This document shows, one piece after another, positions 36,365 through 45,282 of a stretch of 45,328 nt of DNA (position 1 is its first letter; each line of letters opens with the position of its first letter). The notes below the pieces were generated by a model, which was not told the origin of the DNA, did not search any database, and saw nothing but the letters and a program-made list of their open reading frames with translations. This DNA comes from an uncultured Collinsella sp. (GTDB lineage Bacteria > Actinomycetota > Coriobacteriia > Coriobacteriales > Coriobacteriaceae), in assembly GCA_958353395.1 (NCBI GenBank), contig CATWSG010000017.1:1-45328 (forward strand), read 5' to 3'. Position numbers and translations under genes: made by a program.

Positions 36365-37018
36365 CTACCCCTTCAATTCGGTCAGGTCGTGGGAGTCGAG
36401 CGACTTAGTGTCGTTCCAGATCCTCACGACGACGGCGGACATGATGATGACGGCGAAAATGGCGTCGGTGGCGATGCCGATCTCGATGATCTCGGGGGCC
36501 GTGGGCGCGAGCAGGGCGAGCGTCACGTGGCTACCGTTCTCCATAAGGCAGTACCCGAAGATTTGCTTGAGGATGTTGCGCTGGGAGATGATGCACGTGA
36601 GGCCGACGAAGAAGTGCGCGAAGCTGATGGCGAGGGCCGGAGTAGCCACCTCAGCGGTGGGCAGGCTCAGGCGCGTGACCACCGCGAAGCAGATGGCCAC
36701 CTCCAGACCGGTGAGGATGATGGTCCAGGCCGGCTTGATGGAGGAGGTCAGCGTGCTATCGGCAGGCGAACCCATCTTTTTGTAGGCACGGTTGAGAATG
36801 AACGGAACGAGGATCACCTTGGTGACGAAGGCCGACGCGGCCCACATGAGAAGCTCGGTGGCACCGGTGGTGAGGCCCAGGGTGAGCAGCACGCCCACCA
36901 GGACAACCGACTGGATCGCGTACCACTTAATGGCGGACGGGATGGTCTTCGAGACGACCACCATGGTGGAGGTCACGATCAGAAGACCGCCCAGGATATT
37001 GACTAACGAATAACCCAT
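36365..37018 (-). CDS. hyfE: Hydrogenase-4 membrane subunit HyfE
   Basis: A 217-residue membrane protein with about seven hydrophobic segments, corresponding to HyfE (N-terminal part NuoK-like). Visible stretches are SLVNILGGLLIVTSTMVVVSK at the N terminus and SFAHFFVGLTCIISQRNILKQIFGYCLMENG in the NuoK-like half, with the acidic residue of the last phrase. Length agrees with the roughly 216 residues in E. coli. HyfE is found in hydrogenase-4 but not hydrogenase-3, so this gene argues for a Hyf-type membrane arm. Confidence 0.93.
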   Translation of the reverse strand: MGYSLVNILGGLLIVTSTMVVVSKTIPSAIKWYAIQSVVLVGVLLTLGLTTGATELLMWAASAFVTKVILVPFILNRAYKKMGSPADSTLTSSIKPAWTIILTGLEVAICFAVVTRLSLPTAEVATPALAISFAHFFVGLTCIISQRNILKQIFGYCLMENGSHVTLALLAPTAPEIIEIGIATDAIFAVIIMSAVVVRIWNDTKSLDSHDLTELKG

Positions 37019-37028
37019 GTCCTACCTC

Positions 37029-38486
37029 CTAACCCATCCAACTAGAGGACAGAGGACCGGCGACGACGACCATGATCATGAGGACGACGAACACGAACGC
37101 CATGGCGCGCGGAAGGGGCTGGCCGGCGGCCACGGTCTCGCTCGGCTCACCGGGCAGGACCTTACCCATCCAACGCAGGAACCATGCGAAGGTGGCGACG
37201 GTCTCGACGACCATGACGCACACGAGGACGAAGATGACCGTGTTGGAAGCACCAACCGCGAAGCCACCGGAAATAATCTGGAACTTGGAGAAGAACGTGC
37301 TCATGGGGGGCACGCCGGCGATAGCGGTCGCGGCGACCGCGAAGCCCACGCCCGTGACCGGGTACTTCTTCATGAGGCCCTGGATCTTGGGCAACATACG
37401 GGTTCCCAGCGTGAAGCTGAGGGAGCCGGCGATGAGGAAGAACAGGGTCTTGGTGAACGCGTGGTTGAAGATGTGCTCGACGGCGCCGTTGAACGCCATC
37501 TGGCTTCCGAACACGGAGAGGCCCAGGCCGAAGAACACGTAGGCGAGCTGCGCGATCGTCGAGAAGGCGAGCAGGCGCTTCATATCCTTCTGGGGCAGGT
37601 ACATGAGGAAGCCGAAGAGCATGGTCACGACGGCGTCGATGATGGCGACCCAACCGACGATCTCGGGGATATCGCCGGCACTCGCAAGAGCGCGGGCGAA
37701 CACGCACACGCCGACCTTCACCATGGACGCGCCATGGAGGTAGGCGGAAACGGGCGTGGGGGCCTCCATTGCGGAGGGCAGCCACATGTAGAGCGGGAAC
37801 TGGGCGGACTTGGCCCAAGCGGCGAACAGGATGAGCAGCAGCACGACGGTCTTCATACCGGAATCGAGCTGGGAGATCGCGCTCAGCGCGAACGTGCCGG
37901 TTCCGGCGAACAGGAAGGCCGCGCCGATGTAGAGTCCCAGAGCGCCGATATGGGTGATGATGAGCGCCTTCATACCGGCCTTCTTGGCCGTGGGCGTCAT
38001 GTAGTAGCTGATGAGGCCCCAGGAGCACACGCCGGTGATCTCGAAGAAAACGAGCTGGCCGACGATGGTGGAGCTGTAGGCGAGACCGGCCATGGCGCCG
38101 ATGAACGTGGAGAAGTACACGTAGAAGCGGCGACGGGGCGCGTCGGGATGCTCCTTGTTCTTATCGCTCATGTACGGGAACGAATAGATGACGACGAGCA
38201 GGCCGATAGCGACGAACGCGGGTGCGAGCAGCGTGCTCATCCGGTCGAATATGAAGCCCATGACCAAGGTCTGGCCCATACTCGCCCAGGTTACATCGAC
38301 CGCGTTCATGCCGTTTCCGGCAAACGTCGCGGCCAAGCCAACGGAAGCGACCGTGGCGATGCCGCCGGCAAAGGCGCAGATCCATTTAGCGTAGGGACGC
38401 GGCAGCATGACGATGAGCAGGGAGCCCAGCATGGGGACGGCGATCGCCACCATGGCAAAGAGGGACAAGCTCGATTCGATTGACAT
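37029..38486 (-). CDS. hyfD: Hydrogenase-4 membrane subunit HyfD (antiporter-like)
   Basis: A 485-residue antiporter-like membrane subunit. Typical features: VGQLVFFEITGVCSWGLISYYM (helix 5 glutamate), AAWAKSAQFPLYMWLPSAMEAPTPVSAYLHGASMVKVGV (helix 7-8 lysines), and FSTIAQLAYVFFGLGLSVFG. About 14 transmembrane segments. It corresponds to HyfD (about 479 residues in E. coli). Start at 38486 after a GGAGAAGGGAGAAAC ribosome-binding stretch. Confidence 0.94.
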   Translation of the reverse strand: MSIESSLSLFAMVAIAVPMLGSLLIVMLPRPYAKWICAFAGGIATVASVGLAATFAGNGMNAVDVTWASMGQTLVMGFIFDRMSTLLAPAFVAIGLLVVIYSFPYMSDKNKEHPDAPRRRFYVYFSTFIGAMAGLAYSSTIVGQLVFFEITGVCSWGLISYYMTPTAKKAGMKALIITHIGALGLYIGAAFLFAGTGTFALSAISQLDSGMKTVVLLLILFAAWAKSAQFPLYMWLPSAMEAPTPVSAYLHGASMVKVGVCVFARALASAGDIPEIVGWVAIIDAVVTMLFGFLMYLPQKDMKRLLAFSTIAQLAYVFFGLGLSVFGSQMAFNGAVEHIFNHAFTKTLFFLIAGSLSFTLGTRMLPKIQGLMKKYPVTGVGFAVAATAIAGVPPMSTFFSKFQIISGGFAVGASNTVIFVLVCVMVVETVATFAWFLRWMGKVLPGEPSETVAAGQPLPRAMAFVFVVLMIMVVVAGPLSSSWMG

Positions 38487-38502
38487 AGTTTCTCCCTTCT
38501 CC

Positions 38503-39426
38503 CTACACGCCTACGACGACGAAGACGAACGCGAGGACCGCGATGCCGACGACGGCCCAGGTCTGGTTACCGAGCACCTTGAAGCGCGAACGGGAAACGG
38601 AGTTCTCGAGCACGCCGCAGACAACGAAATCGACCAGGCACTTGACAAGGAAGACGACGGCGCCCACGAGAGCGGTGACGCCGATGGTCGCGGGCTCTCC
38701 CCAGGGGATGAAGATGGAGGTGAACCAAGCGACGACCACGACCTGCTTCATGCCCATGGCGAGCTTCATCATGGCCAGGGACGGGCCGGAGAGCTCGGCG
38801 AGCGGGCCCTCCTGGAGCTCCTGCTCGGCTTCGGCCTGATCGAACGGAAGCTTGCCGAGCTCCATATAGCAGGCGGCCGCGAAGGCGACGCCGGCGAGGA
38901 TGACGGCGACGACGCTCGAGACGTTGCCCGTAACGATGTGCTGACCCATGGTCGCAATGTCCGTGGAGCCGCACACGATGGCGACGGTAAACAGCGCGAT
39001 GAGCATGGACGGCTCGATGAGCACGCTCATGAGGAGCTCGCGGATACCGCCGAAGCCCGCGTAGGCGTTGGAGGAATCCACGCCGGACAGCGCGAAGAAG
39101 AAGCGGGACAGCGCGAGCGCGTACATGATGGTGATGGCGTCACCAAAGACGGGCATGGGGCTCTCGAGCGTGAACATGGGCAGGCCCATGGCGAGCATGA
39201 ACGACACCGCGAGGAACAGCGGCGGCATGATGCGCAGCACGAAGCTCGAGTCGGAACTCACGGACTCGGGACGCGCCATGAGCTTCGCGAGGTCCCGGTA
39301 ATCCTGAAGGATGGACGGACCGCGGCGATTGTGCATCTTCGCGCGAATCACACGGGCGAGGCCGGAGAAGAAGGGCGCGACCAGCATGACCACGAGGCCC
39401 TGCGCTATCGCAAGAACGATGTTCAT
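38503..39426 (-). CDS. hyfC: Hydrogenase-4 membrane subunit HyfC (NuoH-like, HycD type)
   Basis: A 307-residue membrane subunit that anchors the hydrogenase module to the membrane arm, complex I NuoH family. The cytoplasmic loop after the first helix, RVIRAKMHNRRGPSILQDYRDLAKLM, and the acidic stretch AYAGFGGIRELLMSVLIEPSML plus KLPFDQAEAEQELQEGPLAELSG are conserved hallmarks. About eight transmembrane helices. The start at 39426 follows GGGAGAGGATATT. Length is near E. coli HyfC (about 320). Confidence 0.94.
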   Translation of the reverse strand: MNIVLAIAQGLVVMLVAPFFSGLARVIRAKMHNRRGPSILQDYRDLAKLMARPESVSSDSSFVLRIMPPLFLAVSFMLAMGLPMFTLESPMPVFGDAITIMYALALSRFFFALSGVDSSNAYAGFGGIRELLMSVLIEPSMLIALFTVAIVCGSTDIATMGQHIVTGNVSSVVAVILAGVAFAAACYMELGKLPFDQAEAEQELQEGPLAELSGPSLAMMKLAMGMKQVVVVAWFTSIFIPWGEPATIGVTALVGAVVFLVKCLVDFVVCGVLENSVSRSRFKVLGNQTWAVVGIAVLAFVFVVVGV

Positions 39427-39443
39427 AATATCCTCTCCCCTCT

Positions 39444-41462
39444 CTAGACCATGACCACGGCGAGCACGAGGAAGACCACGAGCGCCGCGACGATGTAGCA
39501 GATGTATACGGAGTAGTTGCCGCCCTCGATCTTGGAGGCGAGGCCGGCCAGCTTATCGGCACCCTCGCTCGGTGCATCGACCAGGAAGCGGTCGGGCAGG
39601 GGCTCAACGCCCTGGGCGACACCGGTGAGCTTCTGGAACACGTGCGCGATGGACCAGCAGATCTTGGTGCATACCTCGCGCAGGGTGTAGAGCGGGCCCA
39701 TGAAGAGCTCTACGTCTGACGCGAAGCTCGTGGCGACGACGGGCATGTGCTCGTTGGGCTCGTAGCCGCACGCCCAAGGGTCGGTCTTCTTAGCGGGGGC
39801 CTTGGTGCCGAGGCAGGACCTCAACACGAACGCGAGGCCGGTGAGGACCACGAGCGCGATGGCGATCGCGGGGGTGGAGGTGGCGGCACCGGAAATCTCG
39901 TTCACCAGAGACACGCCCGAGGTGGCTGTGATGGCAGAGCCGGCAAGCACGCTCTGGGCGACGTCGCCCAGAACCGGGGCGATGACGGGAGAGCCGATTC
40001 CCAGCACCACGCAGATGGCCGCGAGGAGCATCTGCGAGAACAACATCGGAGCCGGGGACTCCTTGGCGTTCGCGGCCTCCTGGGAACGAGGGCTGCTCGC
40101 GAACGAGACGCCGTAGGCCTTCACGAAGCACGTGACGGCCAGGGCACCGGTGATGGCGAGGGCGGCCGCGGAGGCGACGGCGAACACCATGACGACCGGG
40201 TCGGAGAGCGTCGAGATGTTGAACAGGGACTGGTAGGTGAACCACTCGGAAACGAAGCCGTTGAGCGGCGGGATAGCCGAGATGGCAAGGGCACCGATGA
40301 GGAAGCAGACGGCCGTGACCGGCATACGGCGGAACAGGCCGCCCATCTTCTCCATGTTGCGCGTACCCGTGGCATAGAGCAGGGAGCCCGCGCCGAGGAA
40401 CAGCTCGCCCTTGAACATGGCGTGGTTGAGCGTGTGGTAGAGGGCGGCCATGAGCGCGATCGTCGCGATGACGTCGTTGCCCAGGGCGTGCGCCGTCATG
40501 GACGCGCCGACACCGAGCAAGATGATGCCGATGTTCTCGACGGAGTGGTAGGCCAGCAGGCGCTTAATGTCGTGCTCGTGGAGGGCGTAGACGACGCCCA
40601 GGACCGACGAGATGGATCCGAAGACCAGGACCATGAGGCCCCACCAGAGCTGGACGCCCGAACCCGCGAGCAGGTCGAGACCGACCTTGAGGATTCCCAG
40701 GATGCCGATCTTGATCATGCCGCCGGACATGAGGGCGGACACGTTGGACGGCGCCTCGGGGTGCGCCTGGGGCAGCCAGGAGTGCAGCGGGATGATGCCG
40801 GCCTTCGCGCCAAATCCGAAGAACGCGAGGACGAAGCACGCGGAGGAGATGGCGGGTCCAAAGTCATGCGTACGGAAATCACTGAAGCTGAAGGAACCGC
40901 CCACGCCGTTGGTCATGAGCAGGAAGCTCGCCATGATAAGGACAAAGCCCACGTGCGCGATGACGAAGTAGAGCCAACCGCCCTTGATGGAGTTCTTGTT
41001 CTCCTCGATGACGACAAGGAAGTAGCTCGTAAGGGACATGAGCTCAAAGGCGACCAGGAACCAGAACACGTTGTCGGCGGTGATGACGAGCATCATCGAG
41101 GCGACGAAGGTGTTCATGAAGAAACCGGCGCGCCCGACCTTGCCCGGGTACTCATCGAAGTAGGACAGACCGTAGATGAAGCCCGCAAAGGCGAGGATTG
41201 AGATGAGGACCACGATCAGGCCCGCAAGGCCGTTGAGCAAGAGCTCGAGACGGGCGAACGGGAAAAAGAAGACCGTGTTGAGGGACGAAACGTCGCCAAG
41301 CACGGCCTCGAGGCCCGCGATGAACGACAGCACGGCCGCGACGGCGCCGATCAGGCAGCCGGCGGTCTTGGCGGCGTTATCGGCCTTGATCAGCAGAACC
41401 GAGGCGAGCGCACCGATGCACGAGACGGCAAGCGATGCGATAAACAGCGTCATGCTATCCAT
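39444..41462 (-). CDS. hyfB: Hydrogenase-4 membrane subunit HyfB (HycC/NuoL-like)
   Basis: A 672-residue antiporter-like membrane subunit, the longest of the three here and similar in length to E. coli HyfB. Key stretches: NVFWFLVAFELMSLTSYFLVVIEE (helix 5 glutamate), GAKAGIIPLHSWLPQAHPEAPSNVSALMSG, and LAYHSVENIGIILLGVGASM. After about residue 480 there is a long soluble-plus-helix C-terminal section ending in a final transmembrane helix (YSVYICYIVAALVVFLVLAVVMV), as in NuoL-type lateral-helix subunits. The start at 41462 overlaps the hyfA stop by eight bases and has GGGAG upstream. Confidence 0.94.
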   Translation of the reverse strand: MDSMTLFIASLAVSCIGALASVLLIKADNAAKTAGCLIGAVAAVLSFIAGLEAVLGDVSSLNTVFFFPFARLELLLNGLAGLIVVLISILAFAGFIYGLSYFDEYPGKVGRAGFFMNTFVASMMLVITADNVFWFLVAFELMSLTSYFLVVIEENKNSIKGGWLYFVIAHVGFVLIMASFLLMTNGVGGSFSFSDFRTHDFGPAISSACFVLAFFGFGAKAGIIPLHSWLPQAHPEAPSNVSALMSGGMIKIGILGILKVGLDLLAGSGVQLWWGLMVLVFGSISSVLGVVYALHEHDIKRLLAYHSVENIGIILLGVGASMTAHALGNDVIATIALMAALYHTLNHAMFKGELFLGAGSLLYATGTRNMEKMGGLFRRMPVTAVCFLIGALAISAIPPLNGFVSEWFTYQSLFNISTLSDPVVMVFAVASAAALAITGALAVTCFVKAYGVSFASSPRSQEAANAKESPAPMLFSQMLLAAICVVLGIGSPVIAPVLGDVAQSVLAGSAITATSGVSLVNEISGAATSTPAIAIALVVLTGLAFVLRSCLGTKAPAKKTDPWACGYEPNEHMPVVATSFASDVELFMGPLYTLREVCTKICWSIAHVFQKLTGVAQGVEPLPDRFLVDAPSEGADKLAGLASKIEGGNYSVYICYIVAALVVFLVLAVVMV

Positions 41463-42072
41463 TGTTTACGCTCCCTTCTGCTTTCTCGGACAGGCCCTGG
41501 GCCACAGCGGTAACGTCGACGACTGGACCGTTTTCGATCGAGCGCAGGCGCTTGGCCTCGTCGAGCTCGCGATCGGCCGCGCCGCCCATGACGGTCAGCG
41601 CCTTGGTGGGGCACGCCGCCACACAATGCGGGCCGTCCGGATCGAAGGCACACAGGTCGCACTTGACGGCGCAGGTGTACTGGCCAGGAGCCCACGTAAG
41701 CAGGCTGCTCAGGGACTTAGGATACGAAGGCGTCGGGTCGCACATGCCTGCGACACCGGCGATAGACGTGCCATCGGGATGGATGGCTCCGAAGGGGCAC
41801 GCGATGGCGCACAGCCTGCACCCGATGCACTCCTGCTCCTTGACGTGGATGCGATCGCCATCGTGCTCGATGGCATTCACCGGGCAAACCTCGGCGCAGG
41901 GAGCACCCTCGCAATGGTGGCAGGCAAGGGCGGCCGAAATACCGCCGGTCTTCACGAGCGCCAGGCGCGGCGTATCCTGAAGACCCTGCATCCGGTGGGC
42001 GTCGGCACAGGCGGACTGGCATGTTCCGCAGCCGATGCACCTCTCCGGGTTGATGTCGATGAAGCGGTTCAT
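41455..42072 (-). CDS. hyfA: Hydrogenase-4 ferredoxin-like subunit HyfA (4x[4Fe-4S])
   Basis: A 205-residue cytoplasmic electron carrier with four cluster motifs: CIGCGTCQSACADAH, CHHCEGAPCAEVCP, CIGCRLCAIACP and, after a loop of about 35 residues, CDLCAFDPDGPHCVAACP. It should relay electrons from FdhF/HycB to HycF. ATG at 42072 is used because AAAGGAAG lies seven bases upstream; a GTG two codons earlier (42078) is possible. A strong hairpin lies between fdhF and this gene. It is a paralogue of the hycB-type protein at 44448-44966. Confidence 0.93.
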   Translation of the reverse strand: MNRFIDINPERCIGCGTCQSACADAHRMQGLQDTPRLALVKTGGISAALACHHCEGAPCAEVCPVNAIEHDGDRIHVKEQECIGCRLCAIACPFGAIHPDGTSIAGVAGMCDPTPSYPKSLSSLLTWAPGQYTCAVKCDLCAFDPDGPHCVAACPTKALTVMGGAADRELDEAKRLRSIENGPVVDVTAVAQGLSEKAEGSVNNG

Positions 42073-42094
42073 CCCCACTTCCTTTCAAAATAAC

Positions 42095-42129
42095 GGGCCG
42101 GGCTCCCGAACGTACGGGACGCCCGGCCC
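42095..42129 (-). terminator. Attenuator-like hairpin between fdhF and hyfA
   Basis: A perfect 9-bp outer stem GGGCCGGGC / GCCCGGCCC with an inner TCCCG / CGGGA helix; GTTATTTTG follows on the minus strand. It sits in mid-operon, so it is more likely a partial terminator or RNA-processing boundary than a full stop. Confidence 0.65.
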
Positions 42130-42150
42130 AAAAAGCCAACGAGAACGGGA

Positions 42151-44373
42151 CTACACGATTTGGTTCACGTGCGTCTCGTCGTCGAACTTGGCGGCGCCAG
42201 GCTCAACGTCCTGGGGAGCAGCGGCGTCCACCAGAGCCTGCTTGAGCTCGGTGTACTGACGCTCTACCTCGCCCTCTGCCCAAACCTGGTCGGCAATGGC
42301 GTCGACCTGGCAGGCGGAGAACTTGTCCTCGGGCGTATGCGAGACCGGGTCGACCTTGTGAATGGTCAGCTCGTTGCACTTGCCGATCCACCACTGGTAG
42401 GTCATGTAGACCGTGCCCTTATTGATGCGATCGCTCACGTCGGCGCGGCTGTATACCTGGCCGCGGCGGCTATGAATCGAGACGATGTCGCCGTTCTTGA
42501 TGCCGCGCGCCTGGGCGTCCGCGGGATTCATGCGGACAAAGCCGGGCTCGTCGGCGAGCAGCGCCAGCGTCTTGCAGTTGCCGGTCATCGAGCGGCAGCT
42601 GTAGTGACCGACCTCGCGGACGGTGCACAGAATGAGCGGGTACTCATCGTCGGGAAGCTCGGAGGGCGCCTCCCAGTCGTGCGCCATCAGGTTGGCGCGG
42701 CCGTCCTTGGTGGTGAACTTGCCACCAGCGAACATGTCGGGCGTACCGTGGTCGTTCACATCGGTGCTCTTGACCGGCCACTGGGCGTAACCGCCCTCGG
42801 GAGCCATCTTCTCGTAGGTCGCGCCCACAAAGTTGGGGCACAGGCTAATGCACTCGTTCCAGATCTGCTCGGTGTTGTCGTAGTGCATGGGATAGCCCAT
42901 ACGCGTGGACAGGTCCGCGAAGATCTCCCAGTCGTGGCGGCACTCGCCCTTGGGCGGAACAGCCGCGTCAAAGTGCTGGAAGCTACGGTCGGATGCGGTA
43001 AAGACACCCTCGTGCTCGCCCCAAGAGGTAGCGGGCAGGATGACGTCGGCGAGCATGGTCGTCTGCGTCATAAAGATGTCCTGGCAAATGAACAGATCCA
43101 GCTCGGAGAGCGTCTTGCGCATACCGGCCGAATCGGGCTCGGTCTGCACCGGGTCCTCGCCGTAGTTGTAGAAGCAGTGCACCTTGCCCTCGTCGACCAG
43201 GTGGCCCAGGTCGGTGAGCTTGTAGCCCTCCTCGAGCGGGAGCTTTTCCTCGGGCACGCCCCAAGCCTTTGCAAACTTGGCGCGCACGGCGGGGTCGGTG
43301 ACTTTCTGGTAGCCAGGGTACAGGTTAGGCAGCATGCCCATATCGCAGGAGCCCTGGACGTTGTTCTGACCACGCACGGGCGCGAGGCCGGAGTTGGGTT
43401 TGCCGATCTGGCCGGCAACGCAGGCGATGGAGGCGATGGTGTGCACCGTCTTCAGGTTCTGCTTCTGCTGGCATACGCCCATGCCCCAGCCAATGATGGC
43501 AGAGGGCTTCGCCGTGGCGTACATCTCGGCAGCTTGGTGGATCAACGCGGGCTCGACACCCGTGATGTCCTGTACGGATTCGGGAGTGTAGTTCTTGATG
43601 GTCTCCCACCACTCGTCAAAGCCGTTCGTGTGCTCGGCGACGAATTCCTTGTCGTAGAGGCCATCGTTGACCAGACAATTGGCAAAGGCGTTGAGGAACG
43701 CAACGTTGCAACCGTTCTTGATCGGAAGGTAGAGATCGGCGATACGCGCGGTTTCGATATGGCGCGGATCGGCGACGATGATCTTGCAACCCTTTTCTTT
43801 GGCTCGCACGATACGCCTTGCGACGATGGGGTGCGAATCGGCAGGGTTATAGCCGAAGAGGAAAATGCAGCCCGCATCCTCCATACCGGGGATGGAGCAT
43901 GACATGCAACCTGAACCAACCGTGTCCATCAGACCGAGGACAGTAGGGCCGTGTCAAGTACGGGCGCAGTTGTCCACGCTGTGGGTGCCGATGCACGCAC
44001 GCGTAAACTTCTGCATGACGTAGTTCGCCTCATTGCCGCCGCCTCGCGAAGAGCCGGTGGTCATGACAGCGTTAGGACCATATTCGTCAATTATGGCCTG
44101 CATCTTAGATGCGGTGAAATCCAGTGCCTCGTCCCAGCTTACGCGCTCAAGATCCGCGCCCTTGGTGCGGCGGATCATCGGGTGCAGTACGCGGGGAGTC
44201 AAGATCTTGGTGTCGTTGATGAAGTCGTAGCCGCTCATGCCCTTAAGGCACAGCTCGCTCTGGTTGGTGATGCCGTTGAGCGGTTCGGTGCCCACGACCT
44301 GGCCGTTTTGGACCAGGAGGTTAAACTGGCAACCGGCGCCGCAGTACGGGCAGATCACTTTATGCTTCTCCAT
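42151..44373 (-). CDS. fdhF: Formate dehydrogenase H, selenocysteine-containing (in-frame UGA at codon 140)
   Basis: Oxidises formate to CO2 as the input of the hydrogenlyase. The TGA at 43956-43954 must be read as Sec; then one 740-residue protein results. [4Fe-4S] ligands are C8, C11, C15 and C42, K44 follows, and Sec140 is followed by His141 (CART-U-HGPTVLG) - the same numbering I recall for E. coli FdhF. Bis-MGD domains and the C-terminal MopB-CT fold (from about 620, MTGNCKTLALL) complete it. No twin-arginine signal, so cytoplasmic. Start at 44373 with AAGGAGGGTGTC upstream; the frame extends to 44424. A caller without Sec support will split it into 43954-44424 and 42151-43929. Flanked by hycB and hyfA. 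Confidence 0.97.
43922..43956 (-). promoter_or_regulatory. SECIS-like element for the fdhF UGA
   Basis: Immediately after UGA the RNA folds with stem GUCC / GGAC, a bulged U, inner pairs UC / GA and apical loop GGUCU. The GGUCUG begins 22 bases counting from the U of UGA, the same place as in the E. coli fdhF SECIS. The bulged U lies on the 3' side here rather than the 5' side. SelB would bind the apical part. Confidence 0.8.
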
Positions 44374-44447
44374 GACACCCTCCTTCCTTTCTCTGCTACC
44401 GAATGCTCGGTACTTATTTGACAATCATTGGGCCTGTCGCCCGACGC

Positions 44448-44966
44448 TTACGCCTCGTTTTCGATGGTGGCGCGGGCACGCTCGGCAGTCAGTTCTGCCA
44501 GGCGCTCCTCGTCTACCAGGGTGAGGCCCTTGGTCGGGCACGCCTCGGCACACGCCGGACCGCCGGGACGGTCCACGCACAGGTCGCACTTGAGCACGAA
44601 GCTCTTAGTCTGCGAACCCACACGCACGTCGCCCATCAAGACGGGGACCTGCGTGGTCGCCACGCTCACGGCGCCAAAGGGGCATGCCATAACGCAGCTC
44701 TTGCAGCCGATGCAGTTGTCCTCGCTGACGCCGATACGATGGTTCTTTGGATCAAAGAACAAGGCACCCGTAGGACAGGCCTTCGCGCACGGAGCGTCCT
44801 CGCAGTGGTGACATGCCACCGGCGCGGAGATCTCGTAGGTGCGCGTTACGCGCAAGCGAGGTGCGGCGATGTTGCCGGGAATATCATGTGCCTCGATGCA
44901 CGCCGCCATACAGGTTTGGCACCCAATGCAGCGTGAAGAATCAGCCACAACTCGTTTATTGCCCAT
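44448..44966 (-). CDS. hycB: FdhF-associated ferredoxin-like subunit (HycB type, 4x[4Fe-4S])
   Basis: A 172-residue cytoplasmic electron carrier. Cluster motifs: CIGCQTCMAACIEAH, CHHCEDAPCAKACP, CIGCKSCVMACP and CDLCVDRPGGPACAEACP. It sits directly upstream of fdhF, so it is the probable immediate electron acceptor of the dehydrogenase, as HycB is in E. coli. The start at 44966 follows a very good ribosome-binding site (AGGAGGG). An upstream in-frame GTG at 45074 gives 36 residues of non-conserved sequence and is not favoured. It is the first gene of the formate hydrogenlyase operon in the window; a roughly 360-bp leader follows on its 5' side. Confidence 0.94.
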   Translation of the reverse strand: MGNKRVVADSSRCIGCQTCMAACIEAHDIPGNIAAPRLRVTRTYEISAPVACHHCEDAPCAKACPTGALFFDPKNHRIGVSEDNCIGCKSCVMACPFGAVSVATTQVPVLMGDVRVGSQTKSFVLKCDLCVDRPGGPACAEACPTKGLTLVDEERLAELTAERARATIENEA

Positions 44967-45018
44967 GTTGTTCACTCCCTCCTGAATCCCATGCCGGAGA
45001 GACCCTGTCGACGTTGCC

Positions 45019-45038
45019 CCGGACCGCCCGTGGTCCGG
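45019..45038. promoter_or_regulatory. Hairpin in the hycB leader
   Basis: CCGGACC and GGTCCGG (7 bp) around a 6-nt loop, with partly complementary flanks (GTCGACGTTGCC / GGCATCGACG). It lies about 55 bases upstream of the hycB start and could be part of a structured leader; no known riboswitch was recognised. Confidence 0.4.
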
Positions 45039-45144
45039 CATCGACGTATCGAGTGCATGCGGCGAAACAGGCACTTCGATAGAATTCCTCCAACGATATA
45101 CAGGTTAAATATACGCAGTTGCAGGGGGCAAACTTGAGCATAGG

Positions 45145-45170
45145 CCCTGCAATACGAGTGTATTGCAGGG
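45145..45170. promoter_or_regulatory. Perfect 11-bp palindrome upstream of the operon
   Basis: CCCTGCAATAC (45145-45155) and GTATTGCAGGG (45160-45170) with a 4-nt centre GAGT. The half-site TTGCAGGG recurs at 45119-45126. Without a T run in the minus direction it looks more like an operator than a terminator; in the plus direction GTTTTGG follows. Confidence 0.5.
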
Positions 45171-45282
45171 GTTTTGGCAGGTTGGAATTATTCTCTAAAA
45201 GCTATAAAGGTGAGTGTATTACATGCGTACGCCCAAGAAAGATTTCACGTTCGCTTCTGAAGGATGTAGTACGTTTGTAATA

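Noticed and set aside
43954..44424. fdhF as a pseudogene with a premature stop
   Set aside because: The frame is intact on both sides, the stop is exactly the Sec codon of the active site, a SECIS-like hairpin follows, and selA, selB and selC lie in the same locus.
45019..45038. Molybdenum-cofactor riboswitch in the hycB leader
   Set aside because: Only a simple 7-bp hairpin is visible; the multi-helix arrangement of known Moco elements was not found.
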